Assembly: GCF_917563925.1 (NCBI RefSeq)
Contig: NZ_CAKJTJ010000002.1
Location: forward strand, 248,001 to 312,000
Reading direction: 5' to 3'
Origin: Sutcliffiella rhizosphaerae
Lineage (GTDB): Bacteria > Bacillota > Bacilli > Bacillales > Bacillaceae_I
DNA length: 64,000 bases
Under the pieces are notes generated by a model. That model worked only from the letters and a program-made list of their open reading frames with translations. It was not told where the DNA came from and did no database searches. Of the stretch, positions 30,236 to 39,407 are shown piece after piece; within the stretch, counting starts at the first letter, position 1, and each line of letters opens with the position of its first letter. The position numbers and the translations under genes were made by a program.

Positions 30236-30754
30236 TTACTTCGTATAGCGATTAGCATAACAAAAGGCAGTATAGGCATCTGGTTTTATTTTTGCATCCA
30301 ATCCCATTGCCGTAATTCTTCCAGTCATTTCTTGAATAAAGTCTTTTGTTGCTCCTTTTTTTCCTATATCAAGATGTATTTCAAAGCGAAAATCTGCTCC
30401 GTACTCCAAATGAGGGAACAAAAGGTTATTTATTTTTTCCAATTTTTCCATTGTAAACAGCGTGGCCACCTCTTGACTTAATGCCGTTTCAAGTGATATT
30501 TTCTCATGAAGACTTTGAATAGCTCGTTTGGCTATATAAGGTCGTACACATCCCCATGCACCTTTCCCCACTCGGTGAAGATGTATGGCAGTCATAAACT
30601 TTGTTTCCCGTTGATATACGTGAGAATCGGTCCCAATTGATAGTAGGTAAGGGGCTCGCACATCCTTTTGTATAAATAAAAGGATCTTCTCAAAAGCTTG
30701 TTCAAAAGTAAGGTAGCCGTGGGTGATATTAATAAATTTATTAGAATTATCCAT
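30236..30754 (-). CDS. ykuK: YkuK, DUF458 RNase H-like protein
   Basis: 172-residue cytosolic protein of the DUF458/YkuK family, thought to have an RNase H-like fold. Visible conserved parts are SIGTDSHVY (acidic Asp and His), KFMTAIHLHR, FEIHLDIGKKG and PDAYTAFCYANRYTK. The activity is unknown. Ribosome-binding site AAAGGAAGTGG. First gene of the ykuK-abbA unit. Confidence 0.85.
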   Translation of the reverse strand: MDNSNKFINITHGYLTFEQAFEKILLFIQKDVRAPYLLSIGTDSHVYQRETKFMTAIHLHRVGKGAWGCVRPYIAKRAIQSLHEKISLETALSQEVATLFTMEKLEKINNLLFPHLEYGADFRFEIHLDIGKKGATKDFIQEMTGRITAMGLDAKIKPDAYTAFCYANRYTK

Positions 30755-30898
30755 TGAGCCACTTCCTTTTTCCGTACTTTCCCTTATACTTATATGACCC
30801 TTTCCCTAAAAAAATTAATCTTTTCTTATATAATGGGATCGAATGTCCCTTTCCTACATTATGGTCGTGATACTCCTTTGCTTATACTTCAATTTACA

Positions 30899-30935
30899 AC
30901 AAAAAAACCAAGCAACTATGCTTGGTTGCTTGGTT
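30899..30935 (-). terminator. Terminator of ykuJ-DUF1694-zinc ribbon unit
   Basis: Minus strand AACCAAGCAA/TTGCTTGGTT, 10-bp perfect stem with T7 tract directly behind the zinc-ribbon gene. Confidence 0.9.
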
Positions 30936-31079
30936 TTAACCTTTACTTGTTTGAATCTGTCGTTTTGAATAGGCACAGTGCGGACATTTGTACAACACAT
31001 TTTGGTTGGAATGTGCTGTCAACACTTTATCCATTGCTTCTTCCTTATTGCATTTTGGACATTGTACAGTGGGTATCAT
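30936..31079 (-). CDS. Small zinc-ribbon protein (47 residues)
   Basis: Short frame with AAAGGGAGTG before the ATG. Four cysteines are arranged as CPKC (residues 7-10) and CPHC (about 32-35), a typical zinc ribbon, on a basic C-terminus. It follows the DUF1694 gene by 14 bp and ends at a strong terminator, so it is a genuine member of the operon. I do not know a name; a nucleic-acid or protein binding role is possible. Confidence 0.75.
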   Translation of the reverse strand: MIPTVQCPKCNKEEAMDKVLTAHSNQNVLYKCPHCAYSKRQIQTSKG

Positions 31080-31093
31080 ATAGAACACTCCCT

Positions 31094-31480
31094 TTAGAGA
31101 TGTCGTTCAAACTCTTCTTTTGCTACAAAGATTTCTTCTTTGTCTAAAGCAGTTTGGGCTGATAAAACTAATCCAATGTTCGTAGTAGCAGATTTGTCAT
31201 CTACAATGGTAAAAGGTATCCCGTTTTCACTTGCCATTCTAATATACTTGGATAAGTGATTATAATTCAAATCTCCATCTAAAAATAGGCGAGAAGAAGG
31301 ATGTTTTTTCATTAAATCTGATAGGGGTTTATATGGCATTTTGTTCATCACTTGACCACTTGATAAAGCTAGAATTATTCTTTCGCGTAATTGTGAAAGG
31401 AATTCTCTTCTTTCAGCAGGCTTAATTTCTGGATCCCCTTTAAGACCTCTATCTATATAGTCATCGATATTATTACTCAT
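31094..31480 (-). CDS. YueI family (DUF1694) protein
   Basis: 128-residue cytosolic protein of the DUF1694 family, resembling B. subtilis YueI: DDYIDRGLKGDPEIKPAER, FLSQLRERI and NIGLVLSAQTALDKEEI. Function unknown. Start set at ATG 31480, four bases after GGGAGGGTG; the longer frame starts at a TTG inside that site. Lies between ykuJ and the zinc-ribbon gene. Confidence 0.8.
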   Translation of the reverse strand: MSNNIDDYIDRGLKGDPEIKPAERREFLSQLRERIILALSSGQVMNKMPYKPLSDLMKKHPSSRLFLDGDLNYNHLSKYIRMASENGIPFTIVDDKSATTNIGLVLSAQTALDKEEIFVAKEEFERHL

Positions 31481-31510
31481 ATTACACCCTCCCAAAAATA
31501 AACAACCTTT

Positions 31511-31750
31511 TTAATGAATCAAATCAAAAATTTCTATAGCTATCATATCTATATTGTCAAATTGGTATGTTTGAGAACTTTCACCTTTTCGAAAAACTTC
31601 CAGTTCATATGTATCTGTTTTATCAAAAAATTTTACACTACAAACTTTTTCCCCATTAACTTCAAAGTATCTTTGTGCTGGTTCGTTCCCAGCTTCTGAA
31701 GTTTCTTTTAAATCATTTAGTCTTTTTACTATCCCTACCAATAAAGACAT
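31511..31750 (-). CDS. ykuJ: YkuJ protein
   Basis: 79-residue protein matching B. subtilis YkuJ over its whole length: AQRYFEVNGEKVCSVKFF and FDNIDMIAIEIFDL. It has an alpha/beta fold with no catalytic motif that I can see, and its function is unknown. GGAGAG is before the ATG. First gene of the unit that ends at 30936. Confidence 0.9.
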   Translation of the reverse strand: MSLLVGIVKRLNDLKETSEAGNEPAQRYFEVNGEKVCSVKFFDKTDTYELEVFRKGESSQTYQFDNIDMIAIEIFDLIH

Positions 31751-31954
31751 ATAACAACTCTCCTTCTATTCTTTCCTACAACTAGCTTTCACTTTTATTT
31801 GTTTTTTTACACAAAACCATCAATTATCAAGTAAAATGAGTGTAGAAATGAAATTTATTATTTTTCACTAACAACTTTATTATTTTATTGTAAGTAAATT
31901 CAACAATTCAATGTATAAAGTTATGAATTTTTTCTTACAAGGAGCTGAACATTT

Positions 31955-32191
31955 ATGAATATCACAGTATATACCCAGCCTGATTGTCCACCTTGTCAGG
32001 TTGTTAAACAGTTTTTAACACACCACGAGGTTTCATTTAATGAGGTCAATATTAAAGAAAACCTAAAGGCAAGGAATCACCTTGTCAATGTATTACAATC
32101 GTATTCCACTCCTACTGTAACAGTGGATGAACATGTTGTAAAAGGATTTGATCTAGCATTATTACAAAAACTGCTAGGTTTTGAGGAATAA
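31955..32191 (+). CDS. Glutaredoxin/NrdH-like redox protein
   Basis: 78-residue thioredoxin-fold protein with the active site C11-P-P-C14 and the TPTVTVDEHVVKGFD stretch (cis-Pro and glutathione/partner loop) typical of NrdH and small glutaredoxins. It probably reduces disulfides in the cytosol. Divergent from ykuJ. TACAAGGAG precedes the ATG. Confidence 0.85.
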   Translation: MNITVYTQPDCPPCQVVKQFLTHHEVSFNEVNIKENLKARNHLVNVLQSYSTPTVTVDEHVVKGFDLALLQKLLGFEE

Positions 32192-32262
32192 CCATTCATC
32201 ATTTCCTGTAAGAAAGTACATCATACCATTAAGGGTGAGTTACTTAAAGTATTTTTATCCAC

Positions 32263-32290
32263 AAAAAAAGAGCGTACCCGCTCTTTTTTT
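32263..32290. terminator. Bidirectional terminator
   Basis: A7-GAGCG-TACC-CGCTC-T7 hairpin between the convergent glutaredoxin and secreted-protein genes. Confidence 0.9.
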
Positions 32291-32296
32291 GTTTTT

Positions 32297-32983
32297 TTAC
32301 CTTGTCACAAGATTGGTTTTATTTTTAAGGTGATCTATTTCATTTGAGGTTAACATTGGAAAGGTGAAGTTATATAAAAACGGCTTGAAAAAAAAACCAA
32401 GTACACTCACTGAATTGGTATTTGTTTGGAATATAGATACATTAGTAGGTTTAATGACTTCGGAAATTGGATTTATCTCATAACTAAGAAATGCAGGTTC
32501 CTGATAGGAGAAATCATAGTCTGTAACAATTAATCCTGTTTCTGTTTCTTTTAATTCAATATATTCATAGTGGTCATCGTAGAGGCTCGGCATATTTTCT
32601 TCAGCAGGGAAAAATTGATATACAGTAATGATTTCGTTTATTTCATCTCTTAATACTTTTGTTTCTTCATTGTAAGAGAAAAATGGAATATAGTATGGTG
32701 TAAAATCAGTACCATATGTAATAAAGCCTTCTTTTTCTTCAAAGAGGTGTTCAGCTAAAAAAGCATCCTGATAATCTGAAGAGAAATAATCATTTAATTT
32801 TTCTTTAATCTCATTCATTGAATGATGCTTTTCTCCTAATGACAGTTGAGAATTATATGCCTCATTCAAGAAAGTGAAAATTTCTTCATCTGACAGTTTT
32901 TGTTCCGCAGAAACCGTATGGGAACCCAACATTACAACTAATACAATTAATAGAATACCTGCCCAAAACTTATGCATTTCCAT
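32297..32983 (-). CDS. Secreted protein, DUF3993-like
   Basis: 228-residue protein with a Sec signal peptide (about 1-26, cleavage near TVSA-EQ) and no lipobox. The mature part carries the repeated theme of YY/FFSYNEE and DFSYQEPAFLSYE. It resembles the DUF3993 family of Bacillus as I recall it, whose function is unknown. It stands alone. Confidence 0.55.
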   Translation of the reverse strand: MEMHKFWAGILLIVLVVMLGSHTVSAEQKLSDEEIFTFLNEAYNSQLSLGEKHHSMNEIKEKLNDYFSSDYQDAFLAEHLFEEKEGFITYGTDFTPYYIPFFSYNEETKVLRDEINEIITVYQFFPAEENMPSLYDDHYEYIELKETETGLIVTDYDFSYQEPAFLSYEINPISEVIKPTNVSIFQTNTNSVSVLGFFFKPFLYNFTFPMLTSNEIDHLKNKTNLVTR

Positions 32984-33125
32984 CTCCTCCTCAGATGATG
33001 TGCTCTTATTGTATCAATAACTTTAGTTGACTGGGATTAGAAACGTTCGTAAAATAAATACGAAATCTGACAAAATACTCAATTTATTTAGTTTTTCCCT
33101 TTTGGCTTTCCTCCAAAACATTAAA

Positions 33126-33150
33126 AACCCCTACCAATTTGGAAGGGGTT
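33126..33150 (-). terminator. Terminator of small membrane protein gene
   Basis: AACCCCTACCAA and TTGGAAGGGGTT pair with one mismatch around a single base; the minus strand continues with TTTTTAATG. Confidence 0.7.
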
Positions 33151-33160
33151 CATTTCTTCA

Positions 33161-33400
33161 TCACCATTGCCAACGTAATGCAGCATAAGCAATGTATAAC
33201 AAGATTAAGATTGTTGCTACCAATAACGCCACAAATACCGGATTTTTCAGAACATAATGTTCTTGAACTTTTTCACTAATGGAAGAATCATGAGTAGAGG
33301 TCTGAGTATTAGATTGCCTACCAATTCTATACGTATACCCCATTGCTCCAACCACAATAATTAATGCTAAAACAGCCAAAATGAAATCAAAAGAACCCAT
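33161..33400 (-). CDS. Small membrane protein upstream of ykuI
   Basis: 79-residue protein with two membrane segments (about 3-22 and 54-73) and a polar Ser/Thr-rich linker. I do not recognise a family. Start at ATG 33400 with GAGAGGTGAT upstream; the frame opens 15 bases earlier inside that site. It follows ykuI by 68 bp on the same strand. Confidence 0.65.
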   Translation of the reverse strand: MGSFDFILAVLALIIVVGAMGYTYRIGRQSNTQTSTHDSSISEKVQEHYVLKNPVFVALLVATILILLYIAYAALRWQW

Positions 33401-33468
33401 TGTATCACCTCTCAAGAGTAATCTATACTCTTAAGGTAAACAGTACAATTCTTTCTATACGTCTTGTT

Positions 33469-34686
33469 TTATAAGAGGTCCTGGTTTTCATACAAGAATT
33501 CATAAGCTAGATCCATATAGAGGAACCTTCCTCGTGATATGGGATAAGAATAAGTACGGACTGACTCCCCAGTTTTAATATCACTATAGAGATCTGATAG
33601 TATCCCTTTTTGATCTATACTCATTTTCATTACATTTTCCAAAAAATAAGGTCTCCAACTCCAATTTTTCCCTTTAGAGGACTCCACTGTCTTCCATATA
33701 CCTTCTTCCTTAAATAGGTTGGAAGACAGTTGAAAACCATTTTCATCACATACGTACATCCTAAAACTTATGTCGGTAAATTGTTTTGCCAAGGAAAGTA
33801 ACCAACTATCAATCTCATCATGCTGCATATCCTTTGAAGGAAGAGAATGTATCTTTGCATCAAGCATCTGCGAAAAATGATGAATTGCTTGGAGTTTTCT
33901 TTTTTCATAACGGATGAATTGTTGGAATTTCTCGATTAATACTTTTTTGGCATGCAAAATTTGAATAAAATCAGGTCCAGGCTGATGGAGATACTCTCCT
34001 TGATAGTACTGTCCCCCGTTCCGCCATGCATATTGGAGCTGAAAAGATGCATCAATATTTTCATACAGTAAGGCAGCACCAATCTTTCTAGAAAGAATTG
34101 CTAGGGAGTATAATACATCCTGATGAGATGTCACTTCATATGATTGCCTTAACATTCTTAAATCCACCTTCATGATATTGGGAGATAAGCGCCTAATCCT
34201 ATCCATATTAGCACCAGCTTCCCCAATATTTGCAATAGCCAGCTGAATTCCATATGTTTTATAGTAATTGAATATATGCTGAATATACTCAATATCTTCT
34301 TTAGATGAGTGCTCGTCAATTTCAATTACAATATTTTCAAGATTTAACCCCTTCGGTACAAATGAAAGCAATAGTTCAAGTAAAGACTCTCCCTGATCCT
34401 GTAATAACAAATGAACATTTTGGTTTAAAAAAAGCTTGAAGCTACAACTATTTTCTGTGTAATATGTCAATGCTTTATTAATAACCACTTTTTCCACTTC
34501 GCTCTGATATTCAAGGGGAATGGAGTAATCATGAAAGAAGGGACCTAAACTTTCCACCTCTTTATTATCCAACTGAATCCTCCCCAATACTTCATATCCC
34601 ATCACCTCTTGCTTCTCGGCATTGAATATAGCTTGATAATAGGGGCATACCTTGTCTAAATTAGCCATGATATCAAGTGGATCCAT
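33469..34686 (-). CDS. ykuI: YkuI, degenerate EAL c-di-GMP receptor
   Basis: 405-residue protein with an N-terminal EAL fold (about 1-245) and a C-terminal PAS/Cache-like domain, as in B. subtilis YkuI, which binds c-di-GMP but shows no phosphodiesterase activity. The EAL signature is EVLGR. The usual metal-binding DDFGTG motif is replaced by ANIGEAG, losing both Asp. KVDLRML and QGEYLHQPGP are retained. It is thus probably a sensor. Start at ATG 34686, six bases after GGGGAG. Confidence 0.88.
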   Translation of the reverse strand: MDPLDIMANLDKVCPYYQAIFNAEKQEVMGYEVLGRIQLDNKEVESLGPFFHDYSIPLEYQSEVEKVVINKALTYYTENSCSFKLFLNQNVHLLLQDQGESLLELLLSFVPKGLNLENIVIEIDEHSSKEDIEYIQHIFNYYKTYGIQLAIANIGEAGANMDRIRRLSPNIMKVDLRMLRQSYEVTSHQDVLYSLAILSRKIGAALLYENIDASFQLQYAWRNGGQYYQGEYLHQPGPDFIQILHAKKVLIEKFQQFIRYEKRKLQAIHHFSQMLDAKIHSLPSKDMQHDEIDSWLLSLAKQFTDISFRMYVCDENGFQLSSNLFKEEGIWKTVESSKGKNWSWRPYFLENVMKMSIDQKGILSDLYSDIKTGESVRTYSYPISRGRFLYMDLAYEFLYENQDLL

Positions 34687-34813
34687 CCTCTTCTCCCCTT
34701 TGTATTTTTTCAACTATTATATCACGAATACAGAGGATGAATTACCTAAGAATGTAGAAAACACACCGATTCAGACCCTTTTTATCTCATGCATAATATA
34801 GAAAAATGCTATT

Positions 34814-35581
34814 TTAGAATGGAAACGGCTGAAGCCATTGTCCACCATCCATTGTTACACATTCACCATTAATATATGATGCTTTTTCTGAACTGAGGAA
34901 AAAAGCCAGCTCTGCTATTTCTTCTGGTCTGCCAAACCTTTTCAAAGGAACACTATCCCTAATTTTTTCGGCCTCTTTTTCTGATTGCAACAGTTTGTCT
35001 ACTCCTCCAGTCCTTTCAATAGGACCTGGCGCTATAGCATTTACGCGAATGCCATACTTCGTTCCCCATTCAACTGCTAGTGTCCTAGTTAATGAGAGAA
35101 CACCAGCTTTTGCAGCAGCAGAATGTGCGACCCCAGCTCCCGCATTCCAAGCATAAGTGGCAACCATATTTATCATGCTACCTTTCACATCACGTCCCAT
35201 CCAATAATTCCCAACTGCAGAACTACAGTAGAAAGTTCCGTTCAAGACAATGTCAATAACGGATTTCCAACCATTAACAGAAAGCTTTTCGGCAGGACAA
35301 ACAAAATTACCAGCTGCATTATTGATTAATACATCAATACGATTGAATGAATCATCAGTCATTTTAATCATACGCTTAACATGCTCCGGTTCCCTAACAT
35401 CCATTTGAATCGTCAAAACTTGATTATCAGTTCTTTGAATTTCTTTTTTTGCCGCTTCCAATCGGTCTAGCTCTCTTCCAGTAATAACGACATTAAATCC
35501 CTCTTGGGCAAATTTTATTGCCATATATTTTCCCATGCCACTTGAACCGCCTGTTATGATAACAACCTTTTTCTCTCCCAA
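34814..35581 (-). CDS. fadH: 2,4-dienoyl-CoA reductase, FadH
   Basis: NADPH-dependent short-chain dehydrogenase/reductase of 255 residues for oxidation of unsaturated fatty acids. The cofactor motif is TGGSSGMGK and NNAAGNF follows. The typical YxxxK is replaced by SAAAK, as in the 2,4-dienoyl-CoA reductase group. It matches B. subtilis FadH (YkuF) in place and length. Start TTG 35581, seven bases after GGAGGT. Confidence 0.88.
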   Translation of the reverse strand: MGEKKVVIITGGSSGMGKYMAIKFAQEGFNVVITGRELDRLEAAKKEIQRTDNQVLTIQMDVREPEHVKRMIKMTDDSFNRIDVLINNAAGNFVCPAEKLSVNGWKSVIDIVLNGTFYCSSAVGNYWMGRDVKGSMINMVATYAWNAGAGVAHSAAAKAGVLSLTRTLAVEWGTKYGIRVNAIAPGPIERTGGVDKLLQSEKEAEKIRDSVPLKRFGRPEEIAELAFFLSSEKASYINGECVTMDGGQWLQPFPF

Positions 35582-35797
35582 CTTACATACCTCCAGTATT
35601 AAGTTTCTATATCAATTTGGATCTTTCAGCTATTTAATATAAATACTACTATAATTTGCAGAATAATAAAAATATTACACAGATTTCCTTTCAATAATTT
35701 TCTAGTCATCAATACAAGAAAGATTAATAGTTTTGATGATATAATGAATTCTTAGGAAAAAAGAAACGAAAACTCCTAAAGATAGGTTGAGTATAGT

Positions 35798-36661
35798 ATG
35801 TCTAAAATAACTAGAAGAGGTTTTTTTAAGAGGATATTCACCTCCTTTTTTGTTGCCATTATAGCTAGTGGAGTAGGCTATTATTACGCTAGATATGTAG
35901 AACCAAAACAAATGAATAAGGTGAAACATACCATCGTTCACAAAAGTATCCCGAAAAGCTTTGACGGTATTAAAATAGCTCAATTTTCCGACACACACGT
36001 AGGGCACTTTTTTGATAAGCAAGACCTTGAAAATGCAGTGAAAATAATAAATCAAGAACAACCTGATGTTGTTTTTTTCACAGGTGACTTAATGGATAAT
36101 CCAATGGAATATGATCAATCTTATAATCTGATTCACATTTTGGAAAAAGTAAATGCTCCTTTAGGTAAGTTTGCCATCTATGGCAATCATGATCATGGAG
36201 GGTACGGTACTGAAACATATGAAGAAATTATGGAGGCTTCTGGTTTTACCATATTAAAAAACGAAAATACTTATATAGAATTAATTGATAAGAGTAGAAT
36301 TTACATCGGAGGAGTGGACGATTTAATGCTTGGGCGACCTGATTTTCGTCAGACGTTGCGCAACATTCCAGAAGATGCTTATACCATTTTACTTGCACAT
36401 GAACCGGATGTAGCTGAAGCCATTTCTGAAGAGTTCCATGTAAATTTACAGTTATCTGGACACTCCCACGGTGGACAGATTCAGCTTCCATTTATAGGAC
36501 CTTTGATAACTCCTCCTCTTGGTACTAAATTTTATGAGGACTTTTATTATTTAAACAATTTAACCCTCTATGTAAATAAAGGACTTGGGACAACTCGACA
36601 ACCTTATCGTTTTCTCGTCCCTCCTGAAATAACTTTCTTTACACTAAAAAGTGATCAATAA
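35798..36661 (+). CDS. ykuE: Tat-exported metallophosphoesterase YkuE
   Basis: 287-residue calcineurin-like phosphoesterase. The N-terminus has a twin-arginine signal (TRRGFFK, then a hydrophobic stretch to about residue 30), as in B. subtilis YkuE, a known TatAyCy substrate bound to the wall. Metal motifs are complete: FSDTHVG, TGDLMD, GNHDHGG and GHSHGG. tatA/tatC genes are not in the window. Divergent from fadH. Confidence 0.9.
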   Translation: MSKITRRGFFKRIFTSFFVAIIASGVGYYYARYVEPKQMNKVKHTIVHKSIPKSFDGIKIAQFSDTHVGHFFDKQDLENAVKIINQEQPDVVFFTGDLMDNPMEYDQSYNLIHILEKVNAPLGKFAIYGNHDHGGYGTETYEEIMEASGFTILKNENTYIELIDKSRIYIGGVDDLMLGRPDFRQTLRNIPEDAYTILLAHEPDVAEAISEEFHVNLQLSGHSHGGQIQLPFIGPLITPPLGTKFYEDFYYLNNLTLYVNKGLGTTRQPYRFLVPPEITFFTLKSDQ

Positions 36662-36779
36662 TCATTAGATTTTTAGCTAATGGTGATGGCTGGTCTCTAA
36701 TTTGGGCTTCTAGTACATGCGCATAGCTCCCTTTATTACCATACATTATAAAGACCCAATAAAGGAGGCGTATGTCCGA

Positions 36780-36956
36780 ATGAATCGAAATATCCTATAC
36801 AATAGATTTGGAGGATTTGGTTTCGGTTTTCCTTTCCTACCATTTATTGGAGGTTTGGCTGTTGGTTCTCTTTTAGCACCAAGACCATATTATCCACCAC
36901 CGTATCCCTATTACCCACCATACCAACCATATCAAAATCAATATTATTTCAGATAA
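36780..36956 (+). CDS. Small Gly/Phe- and Pro/Tyr-rich protein
   Basis: 58-residue protein: a short N-terminus, a GFGFGFPFLP block, a hydrophobic IGGLAVGSLLA segment and a C-terminus made mostly of Tyr, Pro and Gln. The composition recalls spore-coat or inner-coat proteins of Bacillus, but this is inference. Start set at ATG 36780, 11 bases after AAAGGAGG; a three-codon frame starting right at the site is out of frame. Lies between ykuE and ykuD. Confidence 0.65.
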   Translation: MNRNILYNRFGGFGFGFPFLPFIGGLAVGSLLAPRPYYPPPYPYYPPYQPYQNQYYFR

Positions 36957-37035
36957 TATGAATTAAGTTTCGTTTAAGCCGATGCTTGAGGCAGCGGCTT
37001 CTTTTAATATAACTAACTGAAAGGAAGGGTTATTA

Positions 37036-37533
37036 GTGGCTGTACACATTGTCAGGCCGGGTGAAACACTTCGATCAATTGCACTTGACTACAGGCGGAC
37101 TTTAGCTGAGTTACTTCAAGCAAACCCCATACCAAATCCAGATTATATCATTCCTGGACAGCAAATAATTATTCCAGGTTTACCAATAGCTGTGAGCATC
37201 CCCTATACGATTGAGGTTTCAATTAATAACAGAACCCTAACATTAAAAAAGGATGGGGCAGTTGTGAAAACCTATCCCATCGCAGTAGGAAGAATGCTTT
37301 TCGATACCCCAGTTGGAAATTACGTCATAGTAAACCGAGAGCCAAATCCAGGTGGTCCATTTGGTGCAATGTGGCTTTCACTTTCCAAGCTATCTTATGG
37401 TATACATGGAACAAATAACCCTAGTTCCATTGGCAAAGCCGTATCAAAAGGATGTATAAGAATGTACAATCAAGATGTTCTTAACCTTGCTTCCATCGTT
37501 CCAAATGGTACGAGAGTTTATATCAGACCGTAG
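37036..37533 (+). CDS. ykuD: L,D-transpeptidase YkuD with LysM
   Basis: 165-residue enzyme with an N-terminal LysM module (1-50) and the YkuD catalytic domain. The motif [20 protein letters not shown] contains the nucleophile C140. It makes 3-3 cross-links in peptidoglycan. There is no signal peptide, as in B. subtilis YkuD, where the protein is spore-associated and made under SigK. GTG start at 37036 with GGAAGGG upstream. Confidence 0.93.
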   Translation: MAVHIVRPGETLRSIALDYRRTLAELLQANPIPNPDYIIPGQQIIIPGLPIAVSIPYTIEVSINNRTLTLKKDGAVVKTYPIAVGRMLFDTPVGNYVIVNREPNPGGPFGAMWLSLSKLSYGIHGTNNPSSIGKAVSKGCIRMYNQDVLNLASIVPNGTRVYIRP

Positions 37534-37632
37534 TATTTATGGAAAATCTGTAACTAAACTGCTGACAAATGGGACTTTCCTTTCATTTTTCTTAGAGAAC
37601 CATTATAATAATAAAAAAGAAAGGAGCCTATT

Positions 37633-38115
37633 ATGCACAAACAAAGCTATCCCAATCAAAGAAAGACTGATTCCCCTATCGAATCTTCTATAGAAAACCT
37701 CTCTCGTGCCATCTTTACGGTAAACAGACATGCTAAAACCGCATCTGACCCAAAGTTTCTTTATGCACTTAAAAGAAAAGCATTGGAGAAGCTAATACTG
37801 GAAGGAAAAGCAGAAAAAAAAGGATTGCACTTTTCAAGGAATCCAAAAAACAGTCAACAACAATCTGATGTATTAGTACTGGCTGGGGAATATTACTTTC
37901 ACTTACCGCCATCAAAAGAAGACTTTGCAAATCTCCCTCACCTAGGGGAATTAAATGATCAATATCGGAACCCGAAGGCAAATATGTCGCTAACCATTGC
38001 AAAAAATTTACTACAACGGTATACAAATTTTCATCCAACAACAAATCAAGGGCATTCACAAAAGAAGCATTACCAAAAACCTGTATTTAAAAAGCTTGGA
38101 GAAAGTTACTTATAA
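37633..38115 (+). CDS. ykyB: YkyB family protein
   Basis: 160-residue basic cytosolic protein collinear with B. subtilis YkyB: LSRAIFTVNRHAKTA, LYALKRKALEKL and FHLPPSKEDFANLPHLG. No catalytic motif is evident and its function is unknown. Strong AAAGGAG ribosome-binding site. Convergent with cheV as in B. subtilis. Confidence 0.88.
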   Translation: MHKQSYPNQRKTDSPIESSIENLSRAIFTVNRHAKTASDPKFLYALKRKALEKLILEGKAEKKGLHFSRNPKNSQQQSDVLVLAGEYYFHLPPSKEDFANLPHLGELNDQYRNPKANMSLTIAKNLLQRYTNFHPTTNQGHSQKKHYQKPVFKKLGESYL

Positions 38116-38150
38116 AAAAAGGAGCACTGATTAAAATAGTGCTCCTTATT
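38112..38150. terminator. Bidirectional terminator of ykyB and cheV
   Basis: AAGGAGCACT (38119-38128) with AGTGCTCCTT (38138-38147); seven A residues on the left give a good U tract for cheV. The right side is only moderately T-rich. Confidence 0.85.
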
Positions 38151-38157
38151 CGTTCCT

Positions 38158-39057
38158 TTAGTTGTTAAAAAGGTACAAATCCATTGTCTCAATTAAACTG
38201 GATAATTGTGGTTTACTAATTTGTGCGTCGGCTCCGACCATTTCTCCCTTGTGCTTTAGATGTTCTGTAATCAACGAAGAAAAAATAATGACCGGAATTT
38301 TTGATAAGATACTATCCTCTTTTATTTTTCTAGTAAGATGATGCCCATCCATTTGAGGCATTTCTATGTCTGTAATAATTAAATCTACTTGCTTATCGTT
38401 TTTTACTTCACTAGACAAATAATCCCATGCATCTTTGCCGTTCTCATAAAACACTAACTGTTGGAACCCCGATGATATCAACATTTCTTCAATTAACTTC
38501 CTTAACATTGGGGAATCCTCCACAATCATTATCTTCTTCTTAACCCGTAATGATTTATTATCTTCGTTCCCATTAAAAGCTTGCTGACTCATATTTGGAT
38601 AAATATCAAACAACACTTTCTCCACATCAAGCAATAAAATCATGTTGTTTTCCTGCTTGATCACACCAGTCAAATGGTCTTCCATTCCATTGGTCAAAGT
38701 AGATGGTTTTTCCATATCAGCCCAGGTAAGTCTATGAATCTGTGTAACATGATCTACCAGTAGGATTACTTTTAATCCATTAAATTCTGACACAATAAAT
38801 TTCTCTTCAGTATGCGCATTTTCTTCTTTGATTTCCAGTGCTCGACGCAAATGAATAACAGGCAAAACTTCCCCCCTTAACTCGATGATTCCCTCAACAT
38901 TCTTATGTGAGTGTGGAATTTTTGTAATGGGGCAAGGTTTAATTATTTCCCTGACCTTCAAGACATTAATACCAAAGCTTGTATTCCCTATTAAAAACTC
39001 TAGAAACTCCACTTCGTTTGTTCCTGAGTCCAGTAATATACCTGATTGATTTTCCAT
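38158..39057 (-). CDS. cheV: Chemotaxis coupling protein CheV
   Basis: 299-residue fusion of a CheW domain (about 15-155) and a response-regulator receiver domain (about 170-295). The receiver keeps IVEDS (acidic pocket), IITDIEMPQMDG with the phospho-acceptor Asp, and the final QISKP lysine. It couples receptors to CheA and helps adaptation. It implies a motile or formerly motile organism; other che genes are outside the window. Confidence 0.92.
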   Translation of the reverse strand: MENQSGILLDSGTNEVEFLEFLIGNTSFGINVLKVREIIKPCPITKIPHSHKNVEGIIELRGEVLPVIHLRRALEIKEENAHTEEKFIVSEFNGLKVILLVDHVTQIHRLTWADMEKPSTLTNGMEDHLTGVIKQENNMILLLDVEKVLFDIYPNMSQQAFNGNEDNKSLRVKKKIMIVEDSPMLRKLIEEMLISSGFQQLVFYENGKDAWDYLSSEVKNDKQVDLIITDIEMPQMDGHHLTRKIKEDSILSKIPVIIFSSLITEHLKHKGEMVGADAQISKPQLSSLIETMDLYLFNN

Positions 39058-39407
39058 TCATTTCGCCCTTCCATTCTTTACTTATATCTCCCTTGTTTTA
39101 TCGGTTAGTTTGGAAAAATCTTGAGTCTTGTCTTTGGGCTTTGGACAGGAAGAGGATATATATTAATAACTATGTTTACGAGAACTAATAGTTTGCCTCC
39201 GGGACTTTTGGACTCATTAGGCTAATGAAGACATTTTCGATGTTGTCTTCCATTGTTTTTGGGTTTCATACCACTTCGTTTTTGGGCTTTTCCTTCTATT
39301 GATGATTTCCCGACATTTCTCTTGTTAATATTTTCGAACTCCCCTTATAAATATGTTTCATACAGAAAACGAATCTATCAATTAATGCTCGACATCATAA
39401 AAACTCC
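39058..39407. other. Intergenic stretch upstream of cheV
   Basis: AT-rich, with the cheV leader near 39060-39180. No supported gene, no clear hairpin. Confidence 0.4.
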
